A stretch of DNA of 64,000 nt from Hippopus hippopus (GCA_946811185.2 OX328107.1:14721565-14785564), one strand, 5' to 3'. Shown: positions 49,490 through 62,996, counted from the stretch's first letter. Numbers and translations: made by a program. Notes: generated from the letters alone by a model not told the origin.

Positions 49490-52400
49490 ATGATCACCCT
49501 GAATCACTCATCTGAGCCTGTGAACCTTTGAGAGAATAGTACAAAGTATAGTCAATTTCCTCTCTGTAATAACCTACTTTTTTTAGCCAATTTTTTTGCC
49601 AAGAAGATTAAAAATGTTGCATAGAGAATGCAAACAAGTTTTAGCTACAATCTGACATGGTGACCTACATTTTGATTACAGATTACCCATATTCAAACTC
49701 CTAAGAGATATTATCAAAACAAACACTCTGACCACCTTTTATGAACAGTAGACTGAAAATGTGGCACATTTTTTTTCTAAAATTTGAGTTGCTTATCTCA
49801 ATTTTCACCTAATGTGACAATTTTTTCTAACTTGTCCAACATATAATCAAAAAAACATTCAGACCACTTCCTTTAGTATCTGAGTGAACATGTGGCCTAT
49901 TACACACAGGTATTCTGAGATTAGTCCAAGTGACCTAGTTTTTCACCAATTGTGACCCATTTCCAAACTTGTTTCAGATATCATCAAGATAAACATTTTG
50001 ACCAACTTTTATAAGTATTGGACAAAAGATGTGAACACTGAAGAGTACACAAGGTTTTTTCTGGGATTTGTCCAATTCCTGTGACCTAATATTTGACTCA
50101 CTGTAACCCTTTCTTAAACTTGATTTAGATGTCACAGAGATAAACATTCTGACCTACTTTCAAAGTTACTGAACTGAAAAATTTCCCCCGCAGTATACAC
50201 AATGTTTTCTAGGATTTGTCCCAGTAACCTAAAGTTAGACCCCAGCCAACCCATTTATGAACTAATCTGAGATTTTACCGTGACAAATTTTCTGACTAAC
50301 ATTCACTAGTACTAATCTGAAAAGGTGGTCTCTAGGGTACCCACAAGGTTTTTCTAACATTTGTACCATTGATCTCCTGTTTGACCAGAGGTGACCCAAA
50401 TTATAGACACATCATCAAGACAAACATTCTGGCCAACTTTCATGAGTAACGTTACTTAACTGATGAAATATCACCTCTAAAAATAACACAAAATTTTTCA
50501 GAGAATTGTCCCAGTGACATACATTTGAATCAACTTGACCCATCATCATTCTATCCGGAGATACCATAAAGGCAAACATTTTGACCAACTTTGATGAATA
50601 TCCAAATGATAATGTGGTCTCTAGTGTGTACACAAGGTTTTTCTTAGATTTGTACTAGTGACCTTCTTTGTGAAATGACATAATCCATTTTTAAAGTTGT
50701 CTTCAATATAATCAAGACAAACGTTCTGAACAACTGTCATGAGTATTGTACTGAAAATATGGTCTGTAGGGTGTAGTGAAGGTTTTTCTAAGATCTGTCC
50801 TGTTTAACCACTTTTTTGGTTGGAAAATACCTATTTTGAAAGTAGACAGAGATATCAAACAGACACAGATTAGGACAGAACCATTTTTCATGAGAATTGG
50901 ATAAAAATTTAGCCAAAAAAAGTGTCATTACATTTTTCTAAGATTTGTCCTAGTTATTTAATTTTTAATCTGATGAAACTCATTTTCGAACTTGTCTGAG
51001 ATATCATTAAAAAAAAAAACCAATCTGACCAACTGCTTTCTAACATTCGTCCAAGGGACATACTTTTTGGTAGTTTTGGGCAATCGGTTTAAAATCTCAA
51101 TCAATTATCGCTTTGTAATCGGAAGAGCAAACCAACTAACTATCGGTAGTACAATCGGTTTCTCCATTTAAATGAGAATGCCTTTTTGCTTTAAATACTG
51201 TGACAATATTGTCTACATGATATTAAGTTTATAAAGATGCTGTGTTCTGCACTTTAATCAACGGAAATACATTACAATTAAATTTTCTGCTTTATTCAAT
51301 ATCATTCATTTTGTTCCTTACATTTCAATTTCCAAATGAGTTAAAAAGAATTAAACCTATTTCAAGCATTTGCAGACGATCCCTCCCCTCTCCACGTCTG
51401 CTATAGATCTATATTTTCATTTCATAAAACAACATTTTTTTTCGCTCATGAACAGAATTTTAGCTTCCACTTATTGCTTTATTCAGAGATTTGTGTAAAT
51501 TCACTGTTTAAATTCATTATTAAAGATGAGAAGATAGTTTGAAGTCCTTCTGATCGGACGATGCCACGCTGCTCATTGTAGTGTCATGGGTTTTCACGTT
51601 TTTTTTGGCGATCTATTTTTTCGTGACAATTAATTTTTGGAGAAGTATTACTACATGATTTGACATCAATTAGTCAGTTTGAATAGCAGGTAACTTTAAA
51701 ATATGTCACTTTACACTTGATAAGAGGATTAACACCTTTGTTACTTTGTCATAAATGACTCGCCAGCTTCATTATCATCCGCGTGTCCTTCGTATTTTAT
51801 ACTGATCGTGTTTAGCCCATATTTCTGCCGGATGCGCGCAAGCTAGGTTATATGAAGCTCTAGACGATAATTTCATGCGTCAGATTGACATTTAGGCAGA
51901 TATTTTTCATCGTCAAAGACAGGTCATTTCAAATTTCCAAGTGTCAAAACCCGGGCTCAGAGATCAAATGAGAAGCTTGCGGAGTTATCAAGTTTTGTCA
52001 AGACATCCATGGACAAAGATTTCTTTCTCATTTTTCCGGCAAATTTTCGTGTTTGTTATCCACTATGTTTAATCCAAGATTGTGATTTATAATAGTCATA
52101 AAACCAAGCGCTAAAAACCAGAATTCAAGTTTTGGCACCAAGCGAGTTCAGGAACCGACTACAATCGATTCCAGGATTTCTCAATCGATTATCGGAATCG
52201 GAAGCCAAAACCAACTGACTTTCGACTATAGTCGATCATCAGCCCACCACTACTTTTTGGCTAAAAGCAACTTTTTTTCTTTAACTTGTAAAAGATTTAG
52301 CAAAATGTGGCTTCTAACTTGAAGTTGTCTGAGATATCATCAACACAAACATTCTGATCAACTTTTATGGGTAATGAACTAAAAAAATGTTGTTTGCAGA

Positions 52401-52745
52401 ATTTACATAATGTTTGTCCAAGACTTGTCCTGATGACCAACTTTTTTACCCAATAAGACATGTTTTTCAACTGGCCCAAGATATCATGAAGGAAAACATT
52501 CTAACCAACTTTCGTGAGTACGTGAGTGATAATGTGGTCCCAATAGTGTACAAAAGGTTTTTCTAAGGTTTGTGCCAAGTGACCCTCTTTTTGACCTTCT
52601 CTCTGGTGATCCAATTTCTGAACATTCCGATTCTTGAATATTGGAATGAAAGTAGATAGTACTCAAAATAAAAGTTGACAACAGATTACATAAACAGCAG
52701 GATCACAAAAGCACATTTCAAGCACTTAATGCTCAAGCAAGCAAA
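49490..52745. mobile_element. diverged copy of the 145-bp composite element
   Basis: It begins gagggtcatgatcaccctga and ends cacttaatgctcaagcaagc, matching the edges of 23772-25806. Inside are about 14 eroded units (tttttctaagatttgtcc, atcaagacaaacattctg). The hAT element 51071-52252 is inserted in it. Open frames here are not genes. Confidence 0.6.
51071..52252. mobile_element. non-autonomous hAT element
   Basis: 8-bp target duplication CTTTTTGG (51063-51070 and 52253-52260), with imperfect terminal repeats TAGTTTTGGGC / GCCCACCACTA. Near both ends sit related subterminal phrases (caatcggttt..., 'aatcgattatcggaatcgg'). There is no transposase frame in the 1.18 kb. Confidence 0.8.
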
Positions 52746-53159
52746 AAAAATAATCTCACTGTCTGCAAATGCTTTCAATATGGGTCAGTCTAAAATTTGG
52801 TAGCCAGGTAATGATTAAAAGAGTGGAAATGACAAAAATATTGTAAAAATTTTTTACATGTAATTATTGTCAACATTTCATTTATTGTGACATCGATAGA
52901 GAAAAATATTTCACGGCATGTTAAATGAAAATGGGAGAGAATTATTTCTAAAGAAGTCATTTTACATTTTACACAAACCCAGCATACGTAGACTGCTTCA
53001 AACATCGCACTGTATAGAAATAATTCATAATATAAGACTGTTACATACCTTTCAATGTATGAGCCATGCTCTGGCAAAAGGTGAACTAATGCACCTCTGT
53101 AATCCATCATACAAAGTCTGCAAGTCATCTATGAATCATAGATCTATAAAATCCATTCT

Positions 53160-53325
53160 GTCCAACAACCGGCTGAATCATGAGGTAGTATGGTCCTTTG
53201 ACATGCAGAATATTGACCCAAAGCAAAAAGTTTTGGCCCAGGTCAGCCTGCGCAGGCTGACATGAGTTGATACTTTTTGCAGATGCATTAAGCCCCTTTG
53301 TCACAGAGCATGGCTCATATACATT
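53160..53325. repeat. dispersed short repeat, copy 2 of 3
   Basis: Block with cagcctgcgcaggctgac and actttttgcagatgcattaa, the same orientation as 63295-63435. Confidence 0.6.
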
Positions 53326-53464
53326 CATTTCAAAACAATATCAGCATTGAGAAAGTGTGAAATAAAAGGTCAATTTCATTTTTAAATCCAAGAGATTACA
53401 TTTGAAACTTAATCATATAAATATACAAACATAAAACCAAGCTTCAAATGATGAGTCTCAACCC

Positions 53465-54498
53465 CTATCCCTTCACCAAACAGTCATGTGTTTCCAGAGA
53501 ACCTCTAGAAGAGGACTTTTGAAAACTTTATGTGAAAAAGAAGAAAATGCTGGTAACCAGCATTTTGTCCTTCTCTCACAATATTTTTTACCATTTCATA
53601 GACAAACTCCATAATGATTTGAACACTTTCATTTGTTGTCAGCAAATACTTTTAATTTCCATATGCCTAAATTCTTATTGTCTGGTTAAGAGTTAAAGTG
53701 CCATATACACAAAATGAATGATTTCAGTCTGTTAAAGACATCAAAGTTTTTGCACATTTTCGGTATCTTTTGGGCCATTTCACTTCAACTTCGTAGACAG
53801 CACAAATCTAAGATCAGATTGCTCATATACTGCATTCTGATCTTGATTAATCATATTACTTATTTACACAATCCATGAAAAAAAAGCAGTCGAAAACATT
53901 GTGGGACAGGAGAAACACATTTTCTCCTTTATCCACAATGTTTTCAACAGGCCTTTTTCTCTGGGTTGTTAAAACTCAGGATTGTTTGGTAAAGGGTTCA
54001 TTTGAATTTTTAAAAACCTTAATAACACAATCTATAATTTGATGACAAAAAATTCAAAAGAATTCATTTAACCCATTAGGGTGCAGACTAACTTCAGAAA
54101 AACCAAAGAATGAGTGCAAAAATTTGCAAGAAGGAAAATACCATTTTCAATTGTATTGAAAAAATTTCAGGAAAAGTAGTAATTATTTGGTACAAGCAAT
54201 TGCTCCTTTTTTCACTATGTTTTCAACATCTGTCAATTGCAGGAGCTTTTAAGATACTATAGTGGTACAGTAAGAAGTTAAAATATATGTACCACAGCAC
54301 AATATTTTAGACCTGAAATCATTTGCAGATGACAAACTCCATGTGGCTAAATGAAAGCACTTGTCTTTGATGAATAAAAAAACAACTGGGGAAATGGAGA
54401 AAATGCTGGTTACCAGCATTTTCCCATTTTGCCTCAGATATTTCCAAAGCTTTTTCCCCCCCCGAGTCATTTAAACATAGGATTCTGTAGTAAAGGGT
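53465..54498. repeat. cluster of three TTAA-MITE family remnants
   Basis: Around 53465-53692, 53870-53998 and 54275-54498. Each carries the central palindrome (gaaaatgctggttaccagca or variants) and one recognisable edge (ggtaaagggtt or similar). Diverged, with edges approximate. Confidence 0.6.
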
Positions 54499-54541
54499 TA
54501 AGACTAGTATGTAAGAGAACCATTAAATAAAACAGATTCTA

Positions 54542-55052
54542 TCAAAAACATCTCTCTCTATAATCTAACCAAAACTGAGTCAATCTCTCCTCATGATCTG
54601 CACAAAACAGTCTAAAATCTTTCAACACTGTATCTTGAAAATGTTCATCCCCAGTGTTACTAGATCGCCATTTTCTTGACGACATAAAATTCCATGACCA
54701 AAGGAACCCGATCTTAGATTCCTTATCTACTTCCTCGGGATTCAAAATCTCACTTGCTTGTCGAGCAATGTAGTCCTTTCTCAACTCTGTGGAAGACTTT
54801 TTCCCTAAACTACCACTACTACTACTTCTCAATTCCTTACTACTACTACGACTAGCAAGAGGGTTGGCAAGCTTCATTTCCTGATTAACTGGAGGTGGTG
54901 ATGGTGGTGTGTTGTGACCGTCTTCGATGATAACAAACATGCCTCCTGTACAATGTACATAATGTTGATATTCCTCTGATTGGTTTGTTAAAGAAGAAAG
55001 GTGAGACTTCACCTTGTTGACTTTACGTAGGCCTGCTTGCATGAAACCAAAT
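54542..55052 (-). CDS. DEPDC5: DEPDC5 (GATOR1), terminal exon
   Basis: Last coding exon: acceptor TTTTCAG | ATTTGG at 55052/55053, stop at 54542-54544. The first codon is completed by two bases of the 57815-57875 exon. It encodes a FGF-M start, a YVHCTGGMFV strand and, near the end, WRSSNTGDEHF followed by a KDFRLFC...FW block. This is the C-terminal domain of DEPDC5/Iml1, which in GATOR1 acts as GAP scaffold for RagA and represses TORC1 at the lysosome. A Ser-rich low-complexity insert lies between. No breaks seen. Confidence 0.88.
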
Positions 55053-56360
55053 CTGAAAAGACATCACAGTTTCAGGTAAGTTTAGTTTTAACGATGTAAA
55101 TCACAAATATTAGCACCCATCTATACTGTGCACTTGTTTTTGTTATGGACAGTGAATCAAAAGTGCACCTATTTATTTCATGCTTTCGGGTAGAAATATC
55201 GGTGAAATATTTTTCAATATTTCATGGTTACGACCAGTGAAAATACCGATTTTTATATTCTAACTCTTCAATTGAAGGCGGAAACAGTTGTTCCCACGCA
55301 CTAGTTACCTAGGTAAAATGTGCGTGCCTCACAACCAGATGGAAATATGACGTAATTTACCTTACATTTCTCACGCTTGACGTAATATTGTAATGCGTTG
55401 CTATGCGGAGGGGGTACGCCACGGGGTATAACCGAAAAGAACTGTACTGGATTTTGATTAAGTTCCCCCCCAGAAAGGGTTAAAAGCATGAAATAAATAG
55501 AATATTTGTTTTTTTCGGTGAAAGATCGAAATTTATTTCATCTCGTGAACATCATCAGTAATATTTTCACTCATGACTGCGCCACTCGTGAAAATATTAC
55601 CGATGATGTTTACTCGATGAAATAAATTTCGATCTTCACCGTAAAAAACAAATATCCTCAATGTATTTTTCACACATACGGCAATACCATTGGTGCACTG
55701 AAACAAGTAGCACTTTCTACAGGTATTATAGAGCAAAAAATGGATCTGAACTGTCGCTATGAAATAATTAAAATATGGTTGTATATAAGGTGTTACACGC
55801 CAAACAAGCAAACAAAAGCAGGAAATTTGAAGCTGTGGAATTATAGCCATTTCCACTTTCAAAATTATTGTGGGAAAAGGAAAACATCACTTCTAATGAG
55901 CAATTTCTCCTTTTCCCACTATGTCTGCAGAGTTTAACCCCATTTTTTTCTTTGAAAAATTAACTTTTACAATGACCTTCATCACTGTTTTCTGACCAAA
56001 TAAGCATGGATAGGTAACCTTTTTATTTTTTCTTATTGTTTAAAATTGTAAATACTGTAAGTGTGGAAATTTTAAGAAAACTCTGTCCGTTAGAAAGTAT
56101 GTATTTATTAAAGATTGACCTGTAATTCAGTCAAATTATCTCCCTTTTAAGTCGATGGTCTATATATAAAATGCATATTTGTACATAAACCATGCTCAAA
56201 ACCAGGCTTTTACATACTTTTTGTGAAAAACTAAATTAATTTTCATTAAAATGATGTATATAACAGCTCCATGGAAATACAAGAAATACTGTGGCCTTGA
56301 TGTAGGTATTTCCACAGACATGCCCTGCTTAACATGGGTTTCAAACCCATTACCTCTTAA

Positions 56361-56573
56361 CCCTTTACTGCACAACAAAATTTAGGACTTGGAAAGCATT
56401 TACTGACGACAAATTAAATGTAGCTCAAATGACAATGTTCGTCTTTCATAAGGTAGAAAACATAATGGAAAAAGGAGAAAATGCTGGTTACCAGCATTTT
56501 CTCCTGTTCTCAGAATGTTTTTAAAAGGTTTCTCTTTCAGGGTCAATGAAACTCGGGATTGTTTGGCAAAGAG
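56361..56573. mobile_element. piggyBac-like MITE (TTAA target)
   Basis: 213 bp between TTAA at 56357-56360 and 56574-56577; ends ccctttactgcac / gtttggcaaagag. Central palindrome as in 27428-27649. Confidence 0.8.
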
Positions 56574-57542
56574 TTAAACGAGTGGCTAAAACACTTCCCC
56601 TACTCTTATGTCCCCAGGATAGGACAAGAGCCGTCGTAGACGGATTATGCTCCCCAAACAGGACTCTTTTTAGGAAAGTGAAAGCTGTCGGTAAATGATT
56701 GGTCACGGGAGAGGAGGGTGGGGGTGAAAAAGGCTACTTGTGCTTGGTCTTGTCTGCCAAACTGCATTTGCCAATGTTACCAGGGACTTCTTTTCAAGAA
56801 ATGTTACAACCAGAATGATTGTGACCTTATATCAATACGTTGTTTTTAACTTAAGCTGATCACATTGATAAAAGGTATCTTTAGGGTTAAAATTTGAGCT
56901 TTTAATGAACATTCGACTTCGAGCAAATTTTTATCAATTAACAAAACCTAATCTTATACCAAATATAAAGATTGCAAATTAGACAGAGGAACAACAGTAA
57001 AACAATAGGTCCCAAACTTTTCTATATTGGGCTTTAGAGAATAAAGAAGGGGCATAACTCTTGGAACAGTGGAGTAAAATTTCCTGTCAATGTGAACAAT
57101 CTGTAAATCAAACATTACTATTATAGTATTGGCAAAATTGTCTGAAAAAAAAAATCAGATTAAACATTTATAAACTTCGTGTTTGAGTTTGTCATTAAGC
57201 CCTCTTTTTCTGTAACACAGCTTCGTATAAATAGGAAAGAATGAAATCATGGTCTGGGGCTTTTGATCAGCAACATATATCTTGAATAGTCTTGAAGAAC
57301 TGGGAAATGTTTAATTTCAGAGTCCAAAAAAACAAAACCTAAAGTTATAAGACATTAAGCATCCTTTTCCAAACTCAAATGTTGTTTAGTACAGAGTTAA
57401 TGTGTTAGATCTGTAACCAGGGACTACTAGTTAAAGCCATGCTGATGCCACCATCATGCACAAATGCTGAAAGGTAATCCACAGCAAAGCCCTTGCCCAG
57501 TACTGGTGAAAGCCAGTCAAGTAAATTGTTACCATTATACGG

Positions 57543-57772
57543 TTAGCCTTTTACCCACACAACACCGGATTTTAACAACCATATAGGAGAAAGCTTTTGA
57601 AAACTGTGTGGGAAAAGGAGAAAATGCTGATAACCAGCATTTTTTCCTTTTTCCATAATGTTTCCTATTGTATCAGAGAGCTTCGGCTTATTTATATCAA
57701 TTCAGAATTTGTGGTCTCCCAGATGTTTTGACTATGGATGGGTGCAACTTTTCTTGTTTTGGAAAGGGTTAA
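57543..57772. repeat. diverged TTAA-MITE copy
   Basis: Ends gccttttacccacac / ttggaaaggg, next to TTAG and TTAA respectively, with the central palindrome partly kept. One target copy has mutated. Confidence 0.6.
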
Positions 57773-57814
57773 GACGAGTACATGGTTCAAACAAATAAAC
57801 GATCAACCATTTAC

Positions 57815-57875
57815 CTTTTAATGATGCTTTCTTGAAACAGGTGCATTTTCTCCTGTCTTTCATCTTCATCATAAC
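57815..57875 (-). CDS. DEPDC5: DEPDC5, penultimate exon (61 bp)
   Basis: Acceptor ..ATCCAAG | GTTATG at 57875/57876 and donor AAAAG | GTAAAT. It encodes YDEDERQEKMHLFQESIIK, matching the conserved 'MHLFQE' segment of DEPDC5. Phases agree with both neighbouring exons (1 base carried in, 2 carried out). Confidence 0.87.
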
Positions 57876-60800
57876 CTTGGATAGAATGTGAAAACATTTC
57901 ACTTAGTCACATAACACATTAAACAAAGCACAATTCACAAGCACAAAACCCTTTACCAAACAATCTCATGTTTTAATCCTTTACCACACAATCCCAACTT
58001 TTACAACCCTGAAGAAAAACACTTTTAAAAACATTTTGGGAAAAGGAGAAAATACTGATACAAGACCTCTGCCAATGCTTTTGCTAGTCACTTTAGGTGA
58101 AAAATCCTGGTTAAAACAAGAGCGGCAAATTGTCGCAAGATACGCCCGTCCCACCGCCAGTTGTCAAGGGGGTATAATAATCGTAAAGGGCAGGTAATGC
58201 AACAAACATGTTTACCAAGTCTCAAGTCAATTTGACTTGAGGTGACAAAGTTCCGTTCCAGACAAGCAAGAAAAACTGTAAAAATGAAGATCAAAGTGGA
58301 ATTACTCGATATCCGCACTAGGTAGAGTTATTGTTCTTGCGCACTGTACTCCGTAATATTGCAACAAACATGCATACCAAGTTTCAAGTCACTCTGACTT
58401 GAGATGACAAAGTTATATTCTGGACAAGCAGAAAATGCTTTAAAAATGACGATCAAAGGGAAAAACATAGGACAGCATGAGATAGAGTTATGGTTCTTTC
58501 GCACTGCACTCCGTATTATTGCAACAAACACACATGTCAAGTTTGAAAATCAATCGGACTGGAGATTACAAAGTTATGCTCCGGACAAGCAGAAAATGCT
58601 GTAAAAAATGACTATCAAAGGGAAATAACTCAAGACAGCACGAGATAGAGTTATGGTTCTTTCGCAATGCACTCCATATTATTGCAACAAACACACATGC
58701 CAAGTTTCAAATCAATCGGACTGGAGATGACAAAGTTATGCTCCGGACAAGCAGAAAATGCTGTAAAAATGACAAAGGGAAATACCTCAAAGACAGCACG
58801 AGGTAGAGTTATGGTTCTTTCGCACTGCACTCTGTATTATTGCAAAAAACACATATGCCAAGTTTCAAGTCAATTGGACTGGAGATGACAAAGTTATATT
58901 CCGGACAAGCAGAAAATGCTGTAAAAATGACGATTAAAGGGAAATACCTCAAAGACAGCACGAGGTAGAGTTATGGTTCTTTCGCACTGCACTCCATATT
59001 ATTGCAACAAACACAAATACCAAGTTTCAAGTCAATCGGACTGGAGATGACAAAGTTATATTCCAGACAAGCAGAAAATGCTGAAAAAATGATGATCAAA
59101 GGGAAATAACTCAAAGACAGCACGAGGTAGAGTTATGGTTCTTTCGCAATGCACTCTGTATTATTGCAACAAACACACATGCCAAGTTTCAAGTCGATCA
59201 GACTGGAGATGACAAATTTATGCTCCGGACAAGCAGAAAATGCTGTAAAAATGACAAAGGGAAATACCTCAAAGACAGCACAAGGTAGAGTTATGGTTCT
59301 TTTGCACTGCACTCTGTATTATTGCAACAAACACATATACCAAGTTTCAAGTCAATCGGACTGGAGATGACAAAGTTATATTCCGGACAAGCAGAAAATG
59401 CTGTAAAAATGACGATCAAAGGGAAATAACTCAAAGACAGCACGAGGTAGAGTTATGGTTCTTTTGCACTGCACTCCGTATTATTGCAACAAACAAACAT
59501 GCCAAGTTTCAAGTCAATCGGACTGGAGATGACAAAGTTATGCTCCGGACAAGCAGAAAATGCTGTAAAAATGACAAAGGGAAATACCTCAAAGACAGCA
59601 CGAGGTAGAGTTATGGTTCTTTCACACTGCACTCTGTATTATTGCAAAAAACACATATGCCAAGTTTCAAGTCAATTGGACTGGAGATGACAAAGTTATA
59701 TTCCGGACAAGCAGAAAATGCTGTAAAAATGACGATCAAAGGGAAATAACTCAAAGACAGCACGAGGTAGAGTTATGGTTCTTTCGCATTGCACTCTGTA
59801 ATATTGCAAAAAACACACATGCCAAGTTTCAAGTCAATCGGACTAGAGATGACAAAGTTATGCTCCGGACAAGCAGAAAATGCTGTAAAAAATGACTATC
59901 AAAGGGAAATAACTCAGACTGCATGAGGTAGAGTTATGGTTCTTTCGCAATGCACTCTGTATTATTGCAACTAACACACATGCCAAGTTTCAAGTCAATC
60001 GGACTGGAGATGACAAAATTATGCTCCGGACAAGCAGAAAATGCTGTAAAAATGACGATTAAAGGGAAATAACTCAAAGACAGCACGAGGTAGAGTTATG
60101 GTTCTTTCGCACTGCACTCTGTATTATTGCAACAAACACACATGCCAAGTTTCAAGTCAATCGGACTGGAGATGACAAAGTTATGCTCCGGACAAAAACT
60201 GGACGCCATCTGCCAACCCACATGCCCGCCATGGATGATCCCATAATATGTCCCGTCTTCGATGGGCGTATAATAACTCAAAAATTAAGCAAGCAAGAGT
60301 TATGATTCATTTGCACTGCACTCCCCCTTAATGAGATCTATCCACCCATGAAGTTTCATAAGCGTAGCTAGCATAGTTTTGGAGATATGCTTTGGACAAA
60401 ATTCAAGTATGAATATAAACAAAGGGAAATAACTCAAAAATTAAGTAAGCAAGAGTTATGATTCCTGTGCACTGCACTCCCCCTTGATAAGATCTATCCA
60501 CCCATGAAGTTTCATAACCTTAGCTAGTATAGTCTTGGAGATATGCTCCGGACAAAATTCAAGTATGAAAAACAACAAAGGGCAATAACTCAAAAATTAA
60601 GGAAGCAAGAGTTATGATTCCTGTGCACTGCACTCCCCCTTGATGAGATCTATCCACCCATGAAGTTTCATAACCGTAGCTAGTATAGTTTTGGAGATAT
60701 GCTCCGGACAAAATTCAAGTATGAAAAACAACAAAGGGCAATAACTCAAAAATTAATCAAGCGAGAGTTATGATTCCTGTGCACTGCACTCCGCCTTGAT

Positions 60801-61227
60801 GAGATCTATCCACCCATGAAATTTCATAACCGTAGCTAGCATAGTTTTGGAGATATGCTCCGGACAAAGAATTGGGACACCGCCCGCCCGTCCGCCTGCC
60901 CGCCACGGGTGATCCCATAATACGTTCCGTCTTCGACGGGCGTATAAAAAAAAGGACATGACAGCCAAAGATATGCAGAGAGTTTTTTTTTCTGTTATTG
61001 ATTCCCCTTTTGAAAATTAACAACTTGCCCATGTTGATGTATATACATTGTATCATTAGTAAGAACAAAGATATAAGAAATGTCTAGGATTTTAAATGAT
61101 GCAGATGACTCTTGACAACGCTGACAATGCAGACAATGAAACAGCTTTGACAACACCTTGATATTTTCTTTGAAAACAGCTGAGCTTAAAAAATTTATTT
61201 CCAAAACATACAAAGTTAGTTACTTAC
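57876..61227 (-). other. DEPDC5: DEPDC5 intron
   Basis: 3352 bp, mostly the tandem-repeat element 58135-60945, plus a TTAA-MITE edge at about 57974-58070. Confidence 0.8.
58135..60945. mobile_element. composite element with 162-bp and 156-bp tandem arrays
   Basis: Inverted ends gatacgcccgtc (58137-58148) and gacgggcgtat (60935-60945), with an internal end-like copy at about 60255. First array (58330-60190): about 11-12 units of 157-162 bp in two alternating length types, differing by presence or absence of 'gacgatc' before aaaggg. Second array (60270-60880): about four units of 156 bp. Repeat-derived open frames are not genes. Confidence 0.75.
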
Positions 61228-61396
61228 CAGGAAACATTCTGCCCTCTAAATTCTCAATACTATTTATGTTCAAAGAAATGTAAATAGGCCCTCTAAGTGG
61301 GTCACTTTCTGGGGCTGTCGGCAGAGCAAAGGGATCTACAGGCACAGGGATCAGATGGAACATACAAGCACCTGCTTTTCTGGCCCAGTTGTTTAC
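61228..61396 (-). CDS. DEPDC5: DEPDC5, antepenultimate exon (169 bp)
   Basis: Acceptor TATACAG | GTAAAC at 61396/61397 and donor TTTCCTG | GTAAGT at 61228/61227. It encodes a WARKAGACMFHLIPVPVDPF segment, then DPLRGPI-x-I-x-LNI, a conserved block of DEPDC5 before the C-terminal domain. Upstream exons lie beyond 64000. Note that the exon begins with GT, so the acceptor is followed by a donor-like dinucleotide. Confidence 0.88.
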
Positions 61397-61844
61397 CTGT
61401 ATATAAACAAGATGTCTGTTTGTAAAACAGTCATGCCCCCCTACTGCCACATTGATACAGGAAGTGGCACAGTTCATAAACTGATATCAAAAGAATTGAT
61501 TGGGAAATATCGATGTCATCTTTTTTATTTATAGCCCACTTCAATTGTAAAACGTGATAATCTGTCAACAGTTCGCATAATTATACACACCGCCGTGTGT
61601 ATACATAAAAGATTGTAAACAGTCGCCGATACACAGACTGGGTTATTGATTTTCTTTTCGGCACGCACATTTGATTTCCGCTTTTTCCCAGTTGACTTCA
61701 ATGCTTACTATGTCCCCGATAATACGCGAATAAAATGTTGGAGCCACAAGTTGAGCCACATATGATGATTTTTGAGACACTTTAATTTTTTTTGAGCAAA
61801 TGGCTCAAGTGGCGAATGGCAGCGTGGGCCCTGAATCATCTGGT

Positions 61845-62996
61845 GGTCACTGTGACCTTGACCTTTCACGGATTAACCTTAAAATCGATAGGGATCATTT
61901 ACACTCCAAGATGAATGTCTGTACAGAATTTGAAGGACCTAGGTCAATTCTGTGTCTAGTTATCATCTGGACAAGGTTTGGTCTATATATCATTAAGTTG
62001 AAGGCCACTGTGACCTTGACCTGTGATGGATTAATCTCAAAATCGATAGGGATCATTTACATTCCGAGATGAATATCTGTACAGAATTTGAAGAACCTAT
62101 GTCAATTCTGTGTCTAGTTATCATCTGGACAAGGTTTGGTCTATATATCATTAAGTGGAAGGCCACTGATCTTGACCTTTGATGGATTAATCTCAAAATC
62201 GATAGGGATCATCTGCACTCCAAGACGAATGTCTGTGCCAAATTTGACGAACCTAGGTCAATTCTGTGTCTAGTTATCATCAGGACAAGGTTTGGTCTAT
62301 ATATCAACATGTTGACGGTCACTGTGACCTTGACCTTTGACCGATTGACCTCAAAATCAATAGGGATCATCTACACTCCAAGACGCATGTCTGTGCCAAA
62401 TTTGACGCACCTAAATCAATTCTGTGTCTAGTTATCATCCGGACAAGGTTTGGTCTATATATCAACATGTTGACGGTCACTGTGACCTTGACCTTTGACC
62501 GATTGACCTCAAAATCAAGAGGGATCATCTACACTCCAAGACGCATGTCTGTGCCAAATTTGACGCACCTAAATCAATTCTGTGTCTAGTTATCATCCGG
62601 ACAAGGTTTGGTCTATGTATCAACATGTTGACGGTCACTGTGACCTTGACCTTTGACCGATTGATCTCAAAATCAATAGGGATCATCTACACTCCAAGAC
62701 GCATGTCTGTGCCAAATTTGACGAACCTAGGTCAATTCTGTGTCTAGTTATCATCCGGACAAGGTTTGGTCTATATATCAACATGTTGATGGTCACTGTG
62801 ACCTTGACCTTTGACCGATTGACCTCAAAATCAATAGGGATCATCTGCACTCCGAGATGCATGTCTGTGCCAAATTTGACGAACCTAGGTCAATTCTGTG
62901 TCTAGTTATCATCCGGACAAGGTAAGGTCTACCGACCGACCAACTGGCCGACATTAGCAAAGCAATATACCCCCACTTCGTTAAAGGGGGGCATAA
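61845..62996. repeat. 158-bp tandem array, about seven units
   Basis: Unit contains gaccttgacctttgaccgat, 'atcatctacactccaagacg' and 'ctgtgtctagttatcatccg'. It ends in gaccgaccgacc and ggggggcataataa; the inverse, tcatgcccccc, stands at 61430, suggesting another inverted-end composite element (about 61425-62996). Confidence 0.75.

Larger units (their letters stand above)
55053..57814 (-). other. DEPDC5: DEPDC5 intron
   Basis: 2762 bp, donor AAG|GTAAAT at 57815/57814, acceptor TTTTCAG. It contains TTAA-MITE copies (56361-56573, 57543-57772, a remnant near 55862-55935) and an inverted pair of about 50 bp around 55530-55640 (aaatttatttcatctcgtga). No exon found. Confidence 0.8.

Noticed and set aside
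58404..59690. Repeated 66-73-residue frames
   Set aside because: Translations of the 162-bp tandem unit.
60757..61068. 103-residue minus-strand frame
   Set aside because: Runs through the end of a tandem-repeat element inside a DEPDC5 intron.
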